NCBI GenBank assembly: GCA_910584865.1
Contig: CAJUCE010000018.1
Coordinates: 41,500-105,499, forward strand
Direction: 5' to 3'
DNA: 64,000 bases
DNA from: an uncultured Acetatifactor sp.
GTDB lineage: Bacteria > Bacillota > Clostridia > Lachnospirales > Lachnospiraceae
A program made the translations under genes and the position numbers. The notes under the pieces were generated by a model. That model did not search any database and was not told where the DNA came from. It was given only the letters and a program-made list of their open reading frames with translations. Positions within the stretch are counted from its first letter, which is position 1. Each line of letters starts with the position of its first letter. This document shows, one piece after another, positions 18,110-27,462 of this stretch.

Positions 18110-19651
18110 TCACAAAGATCCCGCTTCCTCCACCACCCCCATAAACACCGGAATGCCTGTCTCCATATCCAGAATCATATATACAAATGGCCTGTTCAAA
18201 TACACAATCCGGGTATCAGGCGACACCAGCACCGCACATCTATCCTGCATTTCCACCGCAGTGGCAGCCCCGGCTTTTGTTCCTTCCTCGTCCACCGCAA
18301 TGAAAGTCTTATGCAGCACTCTTCCGATATAGATATTGCCTCTTTCCGAATAACCAATCCCTGAGAAATCTGCCCTCACGGAATCAAATGCATCCTCCAT
18401 GCCCATATCCTGCAGCACCCTGCTCATCTCGATGCTGTACTCACCCTCGTATTTCGGAATGGCCGCCTCCACCTGTACATCCTCCGTTTTGGCCAATATT
18501 TCGTGCAAAATTGTTCCGTCCAGCGAAGAGATATATTCCTGTACCGTCATGCCTTCCTCCGGAAGAAGGGCTGCAAAAGCATATCTTCCCTCCGCGTATT
18601 CTTTCAGAAACCCCTCTGCATGCGCGTCCTTCAGATACCGGCTCTCCGTGGAATACATCAGCTCCACATCCTGGACAGTGCCGTCCGCTTTCGTAAAAGT
18701 GCCCTCCCTCACCTGACCATCATGATACTTCTCCTGCCATTGTGCATCAAAGGCCAGCGCATTTACCAAATACATAACGGCATCCGGCGTAATCTCATCT
18801 ATGATCTCCTCGATCATACCGTCCGTCTTCTCCCTCACCCATCCGTTGATCTCCTGCAAAGCAGAATCATTGAACGGCACTCTGTATATCCCTGCTCCGA
18901 AGCGCTGTTCATTTTCCTGCAAAAAGCTCTGATCTACGGTAAACCGTTCATCCTCTGTAAACCAGATGCCGTTGGCCATGCTGAACTTAGCTCCGATTTG
19001 ATAAGCGGACAGATACCTAGCCAGCTCCGGCACGGCCAATCCCAACGCCTCCTCCATCTGTGCTCTGGTCTCCCCCTGTGCGCCGCCTGCGGTCATGGTC
19101 AACGCAGTCATCACGGACAGCGGCGACAACAGAATATTCCTTCCGCTGCCTGTCTGCAGATACACATCCATGGGCATGGAAGCGTAAGGCGGAAGGCCAT
19201 CTGCCGCCTCGCTGCAGTACTGCAGCAGTCGCACACTGAAATCCGTCACTGCCGCGGCACAGTCAACTCCATTCTCCGAATCCATCCGTCCGCCCCCGGA
19301 GGCATCCCCGGTTCCTGTAACCGTCTCTTTATCATTTGAAGTCTCTGTGCCGATACCGGCGCCATCACCTTCCCCGGATGCGCGGACTTCACTTTCTGCC
19401 GCACCCTGAAGACCTCCTCCAGCCGTCTGCCCATCCGCCCGATCCGCGGCCGCTCCTCTTACCGTCTGTCCATTGCCCGCTTCGTCTCCGTTGTCATTAG
19501 CCCCCGTCATTGTATCACTCCTGTCATTCCCTTCCTGTGCCGGAGTATCCGCAGCCGCCGAACCGAATCCGCAGCCGCCCATCATCCCTGTCATCCCCGC
19601 CAAAACAGTCAGTACCAGGACCGCCAACCTCTCTCTGCCGTATTTCCTCAT
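18110..19651 (-). CDS. Lipoprotein serpin (serine/cysteine protease inhibitor)
   Basis: A 513-residue protein. The ATG at 19651 follows AAGGAAGGTGG and opens a lipoprotein-type signal ending near GMMGGC (about residue 26). A Gly/Asp/Thr-rich linker follows to about residue 140, then a complete serpin fold. The hinge of the reactive loop (EEGTKAGAATAVEM, near residue 460) has the small residues needed for loop insertion, so it is probably inhibitory. NRPFVYMILD and the final FMGVV strand are family-typical. It likely protects the cell surface against host or bacterial proteases. The leader carries the 18-nt repeat. Confidence 0.88.
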   Translation of the reverse strand: MRKYGRERLAVLVLTVLAGMTGMMGGCGFGSAAADTPAQEGNDRSDTMTGANDNGDEAGNGQTVRGAAADRADGQTAGGGLQGAAESEVRASGEGDGAGIGTETSNDKETVTGTGDASGGGRMDSENGVDCAAAVTDFSVRLLQYCSEAADGLPPYASMPMDVYLQTGSGRNILLSPLSVMTALTMTAGGAQGETRAQMEEALGLAVPELARYLSAYQIGAKFSMANGIWFTEDERFTVDQSFLQENEQRFGAGIYRVPFNDSALQEINGWVREKTDGMIEEIIDEITPDAVMYLVNALAFDAQWQEKYHDGQVREGTFTKADGTVQDVELMYSTESRYLKDAHAEGFLKEYAEGRYAFAALLPEEGMTVQEYISSLDGTILHEILAKTEDVQVEAAIPKYEGEYSIEMSRVLQDMGMEDAFDSVRADFSGIGYSERGNIYIGRVLHKTFIAVDEEGTKAGAATAVEMQDRCAVLVSPDTRIVYLNRPFVYMILDMETGIPVFMGVVEEAGSL

Positions 19652-19712
19652 AAAAAATCCACCTTCCTTCCGTTTCCTGCGGACAGTTTTTCCAATTTCA
19701 GAGTACTGTTGT

Positions 19713-19759
19713 CCCTCTTCTATGGAATGTCCTTCTTCTATGGAATGCTCCTCTTCCAT
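19713..19759 (-). repeat. Leader array of 18-nt units before the serpin
   Basis: On the minus strand two units of CATTCCATAGAAGAAGG type plus a partial one lie about 60 bases upstream of the serpin start. They match the unit at 13298-13315 at 16 or more of 18 positions. Confidence 0.65.
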
Positions 19760-19824
19760 AATAAACGGAAAAAATGTGGATAAGTTCCCTATACCAAAAC
19801 AAAAAATATTATAGTACGCGCCCC

Positions 19825-20061
19825 TTAAAATCCCGCCATCATCATACCGATCAGCTGATCCCGCTGCACGGCATCCTCCGATCCTTTTGCTTTTGACGCC
19901 ATCCCCTCCAGTTCCATCTTACTTGCAGCGGCACGCATCAGCTTCTCCTGAAATTCCCGCTTCTCCTGCTCCGCTCTTGCCGCTCTCCGCTCCGCCTTTG
20001 CCCTGTTCTGCAGCCTGATACTTTGTTCCATGGAATGCAGCATCTGAGTCATATCATTCAT
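19825..20061 (-). CDS. Small coiled-coil protein of unknown function
   Basis: A 78-residue, highly charged protein. Residues about 8-50 are rich in Arg, Glu, Ala and Lys with heptad character (a coiled coil), and the tail is QLIGMMMAGF. The start at 20061 has AGGAG seven bases upstream. No family recognised. It stands alone between the serpin and the small gene at 20410. Confidence 0.5.
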   Translation of the reverse strand: MNDMTQMLHSMEQSIRLQNRAKAERRAARAEQEKREFQEKLMRAAASKMELEGMASKAKGSEDAVQRDQLIGMMMAGF

Positions 20062-20290
20062 ATCTTCTCTCCTTTCCAATCTGTTCTTGCCTCTTTATCA
20101 TATTTATCGGCAATTTGCCCTGTTTCTTTATGCACAATTCACTCTTTTTAATCAAATCGCCGGGAAAGCGGATACCTGCCGCATCCCTCCGGCCCATAAT
20201 CCGAAGGAACGAAAACAGAATCCTTCTTTGGAAAAAATTTAGGAAAATGTGTGACGGTTCTTTAGAATAAAGGCCTATTATGGGAGAAAG

Positions 20291-20373
20291 GGTTTCCAAT
20301 GGAAGAAGGAACTTTCCAATGAAAGAAGGGATTTTCCAACGAAAAAGTTTTCCATGGAAGAAGTGCCTGGCAT
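20291..20373 (+). repeat. Leader array of about 20-nt TTTCCAATGGAAGAAGG units
   Basis: Four consecutive units of the TTTCCAATGGAAGAAGG type lie in the gap at 20062-20409, upstream of the small membrane gene at 20410. They share the TTCCA(A)TGGAAGAAG core with the arrays at 13287 and 19713. Confidence 0.65.
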
Positions 20374-20409
20374 ACATTGAAAGAAACCGGAATAACAGGA
20401 GGATACATT

Positions 20410-20511
20410 ATGAAAAAAAGAATCTGGATATACTTTGCCCTGTTTTTAGGGTTCCTGGCGATGATAAAATATTTTCGGAAAAATACCGTCTATATTCATC
20501 CCCAATCCTGA
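20410..20511 (+). CDS. Small single-span membrane peptide
   Basis: A 33-residue frame with a clean AGGAGG site seven bases before its ATG. It has a basic start, one hydrophobic segment (IWIYFALFLGFLAMI) and a polar tail. A terminator hairpin follows within 30 bases, which supports a real transcription unit. Small membrane peptides like this are often missed. Function unknown; a type I toxin is possible but there is no direct sign. Confidence 0.55.
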   Translation: MKKRIWIYFALFLGFLAMIKYFRKNTVYIHPQS

Positions 20512-20539
20512 AATGTGCGCCGCCGGGCGCACAGCAACA

Positions 20540-20594
20540 GAGGTTGCCGCATCTTTGATTTAACCATACTGATGCGGCAGCCTCTTTCCTTTTA
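20540..20594 (+). terminator. Rho-independent terminator
   Basis: GAGGTTGCCGCATC pairs with GATGCGGCAGCCTC (14 positions, one mismatch), followed by TTTCCTTTT. It ends the small gene at 20410 and also lies just beyond the stop of the convergent MATE gene. Confidence 0.8.
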
Positions 20595-21968
20595 AACAGC
20601 CTTCTCCTTCCACTTACCTCTTTTATAGAAGAAAAACGTGATCAGCGCGCCCAAAACCCACGAAGTCAGCAATGAGATAAAGATACATTCCTGCCTGCCT
20701 CCGGGAAATTCCGCAGAACGGGTAAGCCAGGCAATCCCATAGGCCACCGGCACCCGGATACAGATCGTGGTTACAATGGAAATCCACATGGGCGTCATCG
20801 TATCTCCGGCGCCCCTCATAACGCCGGATAAGCTCTGGGTAACCGCCATTGCGATATAGCCCACCGCCAATATGCCCATCATCTCTCTGCTCAGTTCCAC
20901 CAGCTCCGGCGTCTTGGTAAAGATTCCCATCAACGTCTTTCCGAAGATCAATATCAGTCCCGTAAGCACCGCGGATGTCCCCATGGCGATAGCGGTTCCC
21001 TGCTTCGCGCCCTTCTCCACTCTGTCATACATTCTGGCTCCCACATTCTGTCCCGCATATGTAGTCATGGCCGTACCGAAGGAGAAATTGGGCATCATGG
21101 CAAAACCGTCCACACGCATAATGATCACATTGGCCGCGATAAACATCTCTCCGAAGCTGTTGGTCAGAGATTGTACCACGATCATTGCCATAGAGAGAAT
21201 CGCCTGGGTAATTCCGGAAGGAAGTCCCAGCTGAACGATCTTCACCGTATATTTATTCCGCAGTTTGAGATATTGGGGCTTTAAATCAAACAGCTCCGTC
21301 ATACGCATTAATTTGAAAAGACATAACAGCGCGGATACAGCCTGGGCGATGACCGTAGCCAGCGCCACGCCGTTGACGCCCATCTCAAGCTTTGCCACAA
21401 ACACCAGATCCAGCACGATATTGATCACGGTGGACACCAGCAGATAGACCAGCGCTGACATGGAATCTCCCAGACCGCGCAGAATTCCGCTGAGAATATT
21501 GTAAAACGCCAGTCCCCCTGACCCGATAAACAGAATCAGAAGATAGGAATGGCACCAGTCGATAATCGACTCCGGCGTATCCAGAAGCTCCAGCAGCGGT
21601 CTCGCCACCAAAGATGCCGCCACCATCACAAACACAGTGGCCAGCAACGTCAGTGTAATACAATTGCCGATAGTGGCGGACAGCTCCTCCCGTTCCTTTG
21701 CTCCGAAATATTGAGAGACCATAATACCCGCGCCCACACTGATTCCCACAAACAGTACGATCAGCAGATTCAAAATAGGACCGGCACTTCCCACGGCTGC
21801 CAGCGCATTATCTCCCACATAATTGCCTACTACCACGCTGTCAACCGTATTATACAGCTGCTGCGCAATATTTCCGATCAGCATAGGCACCGTAAACAGC
21901 ACAATCTTCTTCCAGGGGGACCCTTCCGTCATGTCCACCGGCTCAAATAATTTCTTCAGCATCTCCAT
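20592..21968 (-). CDS. MATE family efflux transporter
   Basis: A 458-residue MATE transporter with about twelve membrane segments and the family pattern GNIAQQLYNTVDSVVVGNYV near the start, plus a matching second half. The ATG at 21968 has GGGAG just before it; the longer open frame upstream is leader. It exports drugs or metabolites using a cation gradient. It is transcribed from its own promoter at 22092-22120, separate from the TetR/RND unit upstream. Substrate unknown. Confidence 0.9.
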   Translation of the reverse strand: MEMLKKLFEPVDMTEGSPWKKIVLFTVPMLIGNIAQQLYNTVDSVVVGNYVGDNALAAVGSAGPILNLLIVLFVGISVGAGIMVSQYFGAKEREELSATIGNCITLTLLATVFVMVAASLVARPLLELLDTPESIIDWCHSYLLILFIGSGGLAFYNILSGILRGLGDSMSALVYLLVSTVINIVLDLVFVAKLEMGVNGVALATVIAQAVSALLCLFKLMRMTELFDLKPQYLKLRNKYTVKIVQLGLPSGITQAILSMAMIVVQSLTNSFGEMFIAANVIIMRVDGFAMMPNFSFGTAMTTYAGQNVGARMYDRVEKGAKQGTAIAMGTSAVLTGLILIFGKTLMGIFTKTPELVELSREMMGILAVGYIAMAVTQSLSGVMRGAGDTMTPMWISIVTTICIRVPVAYGIAWLTRSAEFPGGRQECIFISLLTSWVLGALITFFFYKRGKWKEKAV

Positions 21969-22091
21969 AAAACTCCCTTGTAAAATAGTGCACCTTACTG
22001 ATTCTACGTCCATTTGGCGACGGATTCTATATAAGGTAAAAGAGATCGAGGCAGAATGGCCATCCGGCCGCTTTTTGCCAAGAATAAGGCC

Positions 22092-22120
22092 ATTATACAA
22101 CAGCTTTCCCTTTCTGTCAC
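22092..22120 (-). promoter_or_regulatory. Promoter of the MATE gene at 20592
   Basis: On the minus strand GTGACA (22115-22120), 17 bases, TATAAT (22092-22097). It leaves a leader of about 115 bases. Confidence 0.65.
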
Positions 22121-22191
22121 CCTTTTCACCGAAAATTCTTTTGATATTCCCGGGAAATTTATTTACCGAAATTTGCCAAACCTCTGCATGC

Positions 22192-22223
22192 AAAAAGACC
22201 CTGACATCTGCCAGGACCTTTTT
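22192..22223 (-). terminator. Terminator of the RND-TetR operon
   Basis: AAAAAGGTCCTG pairs with CAGGGTCTTTTT over 12 positions, ending in a U-run on the minus strand; the plus strand also reads into CCTTTTT. It lies about 130 bases after the TetR stop, in the 21969-22351 gap that also holds the MATE promoter. Confidence 0.7.
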
Positions 22224-22351
22224 ACTATTTCTTATGAGGGGGGAGATAGTGAATTTATCAACTATCTGATACATATCATACAGATAAAATGTGTCCAAAG
22301 TATGGCTATTTTCTAATTTATCTCTAAAAATCCTAAACAGAATCAAAAAAT

Positions 22352-22996
22352 TTAATGATATTTTTCTCTCTCCTCCAACTCATTCAAAACTCCCTGATAT
22401 ACCAGCGGCCGAATCAACGCCGGATCCTCATAGAGAAAATCCTTTGATATCGCCGCCATCATATAGACCGCCAAATGCGCAAACAGGCAATGCATCATAT
22501 AATTCAGAGGCAGGTCCCTGCGCAATTCTCCCCGCGCCACTCCCTGGGAGAGAATCCGCTGAAATACATTCATAGGGGAATCAGCCCCCGCTGTCCTGCT
22601 CTTCAGCTTCTCCTGAACCAGCCGGCTGAATTCCGAGCGATCCGTCATCAGATGTACGAAGCGCAGAAAACAGCTTTTATGCTCATTCTCCTGTCCTATT
22701 TCTTCCAATAGAAACAGCAATTGTTCCCGAAAACTGTCCCGCTCCCCCAGCACTTCCTCCAACCAGGAAAACATACGCCGTACCTGGTATAGGATGGCAC
22801 AGGCCACAATATCCTCCTTTGTATCAAAATATTCATACGCCGTGCCCTTGCCGATACCCGCTCTCTCCGTAATCATAGAGACACGGATACTGCCGACGTC
22901 GTAGCCTTCCTCCATCATCGCAGTCACGGCTTCATACATCTGGCATACCTTGGGCGGAAGCTGACTGCTCTCCTCCAGACCGTTGATTTTACCCAT
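22352..22996 (-). CDS. TetR family regulator of the adjacent exporter
   Basis: A 214-residue regulator with an N-terminal HTH (about residues 25-70, SMITERAGIGKGTAYEYFDT) and an all-helical ligand domain. GAGGAGGG precedes the ATG. It starts 23 bases after the stop of the RND exporter gene and is probably the second gene of that operon. A palindrome of TetR type just downstream of the exporter promoter (27330-27345) would give self-repression of both genes until a ligand binds. Confidence 0.88.
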   Translation of the reverse strand: MGKINGLEESSQLPPKVCQMYEAVTAMMEEGYDVGSIRVSMITERAGIGKGTAYEYFDTKEDIVACAILYQVRRMFSWLEEVLGERDSFREQLLFLLEEIGQENEHKSCFLRFVHLMTDRSEFSRLVQEKLKSRTAGADSPMNVFQRILSQGVARGELRRDLPLNYMMHCLFAHLAVYMMAAISKDFLYEDPALIRPLVYQGVLNELEEREKYH

Positions 22997-23019
22997 TACT
23001 ATCCCTCCTCAAATCCTGC

Positions 23020-26000
23020 CTATTCATCGCTCCCGGATCTTCTATTCCGTCTCCTCCGTTTCCGTCCCTCTTCCGGCAGACATTCCAGTTTTTCCTTCTT
23101 CTCACGAATCAGAATATCATAAATACAGGGAATCACGATCAAAGTCAGCAGCGTACCATATGTCAATCCCCCGATGGTCACCACCGCCATGGGCTTCGCC
23201 ATCTCCGATCCCATATCATTGCTGAATACCATGGTGGACAATGCCAGAATAGTGGTCAGAGCAGTCATCAATACGGGACGGAGCCTGGTCCGCCCCGCCG
23301 TCAGAATCGCCTGCCGCTTCTCATAGCCGCTCTCCCGCAGCTGGTTCATATAATCGATGATAACAATACCATTATTCACGATGACGCCGGCCAGCATAAC
23401 AAAACCGATCATGGCAATGACACTCACCTCGCTGTTGCTCAGATAGAGTCCCATAAAACCTCCGGTAAATGCAAGCGGAATCGTAAACATGATGATAAAG
23501 GGCGACAGAAGGGACTGGAACTGTGCCACCATAATCAGATACATAAACACAACCGCCAGTACCAGCATCAGCATAATCTGCTCCATGGCATCCACAATCA
23601 TCTCATTCTCACCGGACGAAACCAGCTGATAACCGGACGGTACCTCATAATCGGCCAGCTTCTCTGACACAGCGTTAGACACCAGACCTACATTATAGCC
23701 CTCTGCAATCGCCGCAGACACTGCAATATACCTGGTCTGATCCGCACGGCTGATGGAATGCAGCGCCTCTGTGGTCTCAAAGTCCGCGATATCGGACAAC
23801 GGCACCTTTATACTCTCCCCCTCTTCACCGGTACCGTCCACTTCCAATGCTTTCACCAACTCTCTGGTCAATTCGATGTCATTTCCGCTCATGACGTATA
23901 CATTATAGTCTTTTTCCTCCGATACCAATGTGGTAGCGCTGCCTGCCTCTGCCAGCTTTGCATATAACTGGGCATATATCTGGGCCACAGTCAGCCCGTA
24001 ATGTACCGCCTCGTCCCGGTCAATGATAATACGCAGTTCTTCGTCCGCATCTTCCAGACCGTCGCTGACCTCTGCAGTCCCTTCCACACTCTCCACTATC
24101 GCCGCCACTTCCTCTGCAATACGGCGCAGCGTATCCAGATCACGTCCCCTGACCTGAATGGAAATCCCGCTTCCTCCCATGGCGCTCATATCCATACTGG
24201 AGGTGTCTATGGTAATCTCCGCTTCCAGTCCCTGGGTTTTCTCCCGGATAATCTGTGCAATCTCCTCGTTGCTTCTGGTCTTGTCCTCTCTGGTCACCAC
24301 ATAGACGGTAGATGCATTGGTACTGCCTCCTCCGCCGCCCAAAAGCGACATATTGGAGCTGCTGGTCATGGCTCCCACATTTTCCACATCCTCTATGGAC
24401 AGGATCTCCTCCACCACCTGATTTGTCAGCTCCCCTGTCTCCTGCAATGTGGCGTCCTCGTCCAGCTGTACGTTCACTGTCAGCTGCGTGGAATCCATAT
24501 CCGACATAAAAGCTGTTCCGTTGGTAAAGGCCAGCGCAACGCTTCCCACCAGGAGCACCAACACCAGGATAAGCACCAGCGGCTTCACCTTCAGGGACAG
24601 GCCAAGCAGCTTTTCATATCCCCTGGTCAGGGCTCCGAATATCTTACCCTCCTTTTGTTCCCTGGTCTTTCCCAGCATCCTGGAAGACATGGCCGGAACC
24701 ACCGTCATGGCAATAATCAGACTGGCCAGCAGGGAATAGGCAATGGTCAGGCCCATATCCACAAATAGCTGCCTGGTAATGCCCTCGGTAAATACGATCG
24801 GTAAAAATACGCAGATCGTCGTCAATGTGGAAGCGAGAATCGCTCCCGCCACCTCTCCTGCCCCCTTCATCGCAGCCTCTTTTACGGAATAGCCCTCTCC
24901 CCGCAGCCTGTAGATATTCTCAATCACCACGATGGAATTATCCACCAACATGCCGATGCCCAGCGCCAGGCCGGAGAGAGAGATGATATTCAGTGTCACA
25001 CCGCTGAAATACATACACACGATTGCCGTCACAAGGCTGACAGGGATGGAAAAGGCAACTACCAGCGTAGGTCTTAAATCTTTCAAAAACACCAGCAGAA
25101 TCAATATGGCCAGCGCCGCTCCGAAGAGGATATTATTCACGATGGAGTCCATTACCAGATCGATGTAAATTCCCTGATCCATCAAAGTGATCAGCGATAA
25201 TTTCTCATTTTCCCCCATCATCTGGGCAAAACGCTCCGCCAGAAGATCGGATACTTCTCCGGTGGAATAACCCGTCTGTTTCTGGATGGTCAGCATAATA
25301 CCGGCGCTGCCGTCCACATTCGCATAGATCTCTTCGGAATTGTCCGTATAAAAGACGTCCGCCACATCCCCTAAAGTGATCACAGGCACACCGTCCATAT
25401 GCATATCCAGCAGAGGAAGGGCCTGCAATTCCTCCACCGTAGAAGGCTTATCACCCACACGCACCAGATAACTGACACCTTCCTCGGTAACATATCCGGC
25501 AGGCATGGAGAAATTCTGCGCCGTCAGCAGGTTCTTGATGGTGTCTACTGTCAGGGCCTTGGACATATCTGCCTGCTCGTAAGCATCCTCCTTCGCTTCC
25601 GCAAGCTGCTTTTCCCCCTCTTCCAGCTGCTCCTGGGCCTCCTTGAGCTGTTCCTCTCCGCTCTTGATTTGTTCCATGGCAGAGTCCAGCTGGCTTTCCG
25701 CTATTTTCATCTGGTAATCTCCCATGGCGATCTGGGAATTGGCCTCCGCAAAACCCAGCGCCGCCTCCAGCTGTCCTTTCTCCACCTCCACCAGGCCGGC
25801 GTTCACCATGGACAGCTGCTCCTCCAAAGTAGCCAGAGTCTCATTGGCCATCGCCTCGTATGCCTCCATGCCCATACCGCTGGTGATGGAATTCAGCGCG
25901 CTTTCCAAATTCTCTCTCTGGGATACAATCTCATTGGATCCCCCCTGGGAGACCAAGGTCAGCACAGCGGCTACACTGACAAAATTTTCACAGTCCGCCC

Positions 26001-27144
26001 AGTCCGTTGCATCCAGCTGCGCAATCATTTCGTCTAACTGTGCGTCTGCCCCCTTCATCTGGGAGACGATTTCGCTTCCCAGGTATGCGGATTTCAATTC
26101 CCCGATCTCCTGCCGGATTCTTGCCTCCTCATCCGGATTGGGGGTCTCGCCGTATATACTTTCATACAACGCCTGATATAGACGCAGATATCGTTCCGGG
26201 GCATTGATCAGGATATCTGTCAGCGAATTGATCTGGGCGATTCCCTGACTCAGCTGCTTTGCCGTAGCCAGGTTCGTGGTCAGATTCATTTTGGCTGCCT
26301 CCAGATCCGTCTTGGCCGTCAGCAGATCCTTTTTCGTATCGGCCAGCGCCTGAGCCGTCTCTGTCTTCTTCTGGTTCAGCTCCGCCTTCCCGTTCTCCAG
26401 CTCCGCCTTTCCGTCTGTCAGTTCCTTGCGCCCTTTCTGAATCTCCTTTTTTCCATCCTCCAGCTCTGCTTTTCCGTCCTCCAGGGCCTGCCGTCCGTCT
26501 GCCAGCTCCTCTTCCGCCTCTTTCATCTTCTCATCGATGGCGGCGAATACCTTCTCATTGACCGCATCCACCTTCTCCTGGCGGAGAATAACATTTACGC
26601 TCTCCTCCAGCAGGCCGGTGGCACTGACGCTGGCCACGCCCTCAATACTCTCCAGCTCGGGCATTACCGAATCCTGTACATAAGTGCTGATCTGGGCATT
26701 ATCCATGCCTTCTACGCCCACCGCGGCGATCATGATGGGCAGCATATCCGGATTCAGCTTCATAATAATGGGGTTCCCGATAGACTCGTCCCAATAGCTC
26801 TTAATCTGATCCAGGCTCTCTCTGATTTCCAGGGAAACCGCATTCATATCCGCAGTCTGGGCAAATTCCAGAATCACCATGGAATAGTTTTCATTGGACA
26901 CGGAGCTGATGCTCTCGATATTGCTCACTGTGGCCATGGAAGCTTCCACCGGCTGCGTCACCGCCGCTTCCACCGTCTCGGGACTGGCCCCCGGATATGT
27001 AGTCATGACAATGACATAGGGCAGGCTGATATTGGGAAGCAGATCCGCAGTCATTCTGGTAACCGATACCACTCCCAAAATGATGGCAAGCACCACCCCC
27101 ACCAGCACCGTATAAGGCTTTTTCACGCTGAATTTCGAAATCAT
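23020..27144 (-). CDS. RND superfamily exporter (HAE1-like) with coiled-coil loop
   Basis: A 1374-residue RND transporter. The start at 27144 (AGGAGG ten bases upstream) gives the usual MISKFSVKKPYTVLVGVVLA opening. Twelve membrane segments surround two large external loops. The first loop carries a coiled coil of about 300 residues, including seven-residue repeats such as DGKAELE (residues about 220-270 and 460-560), as in Gram-positive RND proteins. The TM4 motif is GMLVDNSIVVIENI, with one acidic residue where AcrB has two. No adaptor or outer-membrane partner is nearby, as expected for a Firmicute. Exports lipids or drugs; exact cargo unknown. Confidence 0.9.
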   Translation of the reverse strand: MISKFSVKKPYTVLVGVVLAIILGVVSVTRMTADLLPNISLPYVIVMTTYPGASPETVEAAVTQPVEASMATVSNIESISSVSNENYSMVILEFAQTADMNAVSLEIRESLDQIKSYWDESIGNPIIMKLNPDMLPIMIAAVGVEGMDNAQISTYVQDSVMPELESIEGVASVSATGLLEESVNVILRQEKVDAVNEKVFAAIDEKMKEAEEELADGRQALEDGKAELEDGKKEIQKGRKELTDGKAELENGKAELNQKKTETAQALADTKKDLLTAKTDLEAAKMNLTTNLATAKQLSQGIAQINSLTDILINAPERYLRLYQALYESIYGETPNPDEEARIRQEIGELKSAYLGSEIVSQMKGADAQLDEMIAQLDATDWADCENFVSVAAVLTLVSQGGSNEIVSQRENLESALNSITSGMGMEAYEAMANETLATLEEQLSMVNAGLVEVEKGQLEAALGFAEANSQIAMGDYQMKIAESQLDSAMEQIKSGEEQLKEAQEQLEEGEKQLAEAKEDAYEQADMSKALTVDTIKNLLTAQNFSMPAGYVTEEGVSYLVRVGDKPSTVEELQALPLLDMHMDGVPVITLGDVADVFYTDNSEEIYANVDGSAGIMLTIQKQTGYSTGEVSDLLAERFAQMMGENEKLSLITLMDQGIYIDLVMDSIVNNILFGAALAILILLVFLKDLRPTLVVAFSIPVSLVTAIVCMYFSGVTLNIISLSGLALGIGMLVDNSIVVIENIYRLRGEGYSVKEAAMKGAGEVAGAILASTLTTICVFLPIVFTEGITRQLFVDMGLTIAYSLLASLIIAMTVVPAMSSRMLGKTREQKEGKIFGALTRGYEKLLGLSLKVKPLVLILVLVLLVGSVALAFTNGTAFMSDMDSTQLTVNVQLDEDATLQETGELTNQVVEEILSIEDVENVGAMTSSSNMSLLGGGGGSTNASTVYVVTREDKTRSNEEIAQIIREKTQGLEAEITIDTSSMDMSAMGGSGISIQVRGRDLDTLRRIAEEVAAIVESVEGTAEVSDGLEDADEELRIIIDRDEAVHYGLTVAQIYAQLYAKLAEAGSATTLVSEEKDYNVYVMSGNDIELTRELVKALEVDGTGEEGESIKVPLSDIADFETTEALHSISRADQTRYIAVSAAIAEGYNVGLVSNAVSEKLADYEVPSGYQLVSSGENEMIVDAMEQIMLMLVLAVVFMYLIMVAQFQSLLSPFIIMFTIPLAFTGGFMGLYLSNSEVSVIAMIGFVMLAGVIVNNGIVIIDYMNQLRESGYEKRQAILTAGRTRLRPVLMTALTTILALSTMVFSNDMGSEMAKPMAVVTIGGLTYGTLLTLIVIPCIYDILIREKKEKLECLPEEGRKRRRRNRRSGSDE

Positions 27145-27164
27145 CTGTCCGGTTCCTCCTATTT

Positions 27165-27309
27165 CAGTTCCGTCTCTCCACTCCCATGCCCCTGTGGGGG
27201 AGTATTTTTCAGCTGAAAAATGATCCAGCTGAAAATTCTCCCGGGCAGGTCCGTTCCGAGACTGTTTTCCAGTTCCAAAACTGTTTTTCCAGTTCCGTCT
27301 CTCCACTCC
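27165..27309. repeat. Direct repeat pair and palindrome in the RND leader
   Basis: The 20-base sequence CAGTTCCGTCTCTCCACTCC occurs exactly at 27165-27184 and 27290-27309. Between them is a perfect 18-bp palindrome ATTTTTCAGCTGAAAAAT (27204-27221) and a partial second copy of its arm. The whole lies in the roughly 200-base 5' leader of the exporter mRNA. Confidence 0.75.
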
Positions 27310-27329
27310 AAAATTATTTATATTCCCGC

Positions 27330-27345
27330 CTGACCAGTCGGTCAG
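27330..27345. promoter_or_regulatory. TetR-type operator
   Basis: CTGACC-AGTC-GGTCAG is a palindrome of the type bound by many TetR regulators. It begins about 8 bases after the predicted transcription start of the exporter gene, where bound repressor would block transcription. The adjacent tetR-like gene is the natural candidate. Confidence 0.75.
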
Positions 27346-27359
27346 TTTCCACTTCGTAG

Positions 27360-27388
27360 ATTATATGCTTCTATCCCCGAACTGTCAA
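27360..27388 (-). promoter_or_regulatory. Consensus promoter of the RND-TetR operon
   Basis: On the minus strand TTGACA (27383-27388), exactly 17 bases, TATAAT (27360-27365): both hexamers are perfect. Such a strong promoter makes sense if it is normally repressed by the operator just downstream. Confidence 0.88.
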
Positions 27389-27409
27389 TAAATGCTTTCT
27401 TTCCCTTTT

Positions 27410-27456
27410 ATAAAAAAAATATAAAAAAGACCCTCCGATTCTCTCCCCGGAAGGTC
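27410..27456 (-). terminator. Terminator after sigH
   Basis: GACCTTCCG and CGGAGGGTC form a 9-bp stem followed on the minus strand by TTTTTTAT and further T-runs, just beyond the sigH stop. It ends the cysE-sigH operon. Confidence 0.85.
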
Positions 27457-27462
27457 CCCTGC

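Noticed and set aside
22000..22346. Longer N-terminus for the MATE protein at 20592
   Set aside because: The extra 126 codons cover a promoter and a terminator and do not look like MATE; a good ribosome site lies before 21968.
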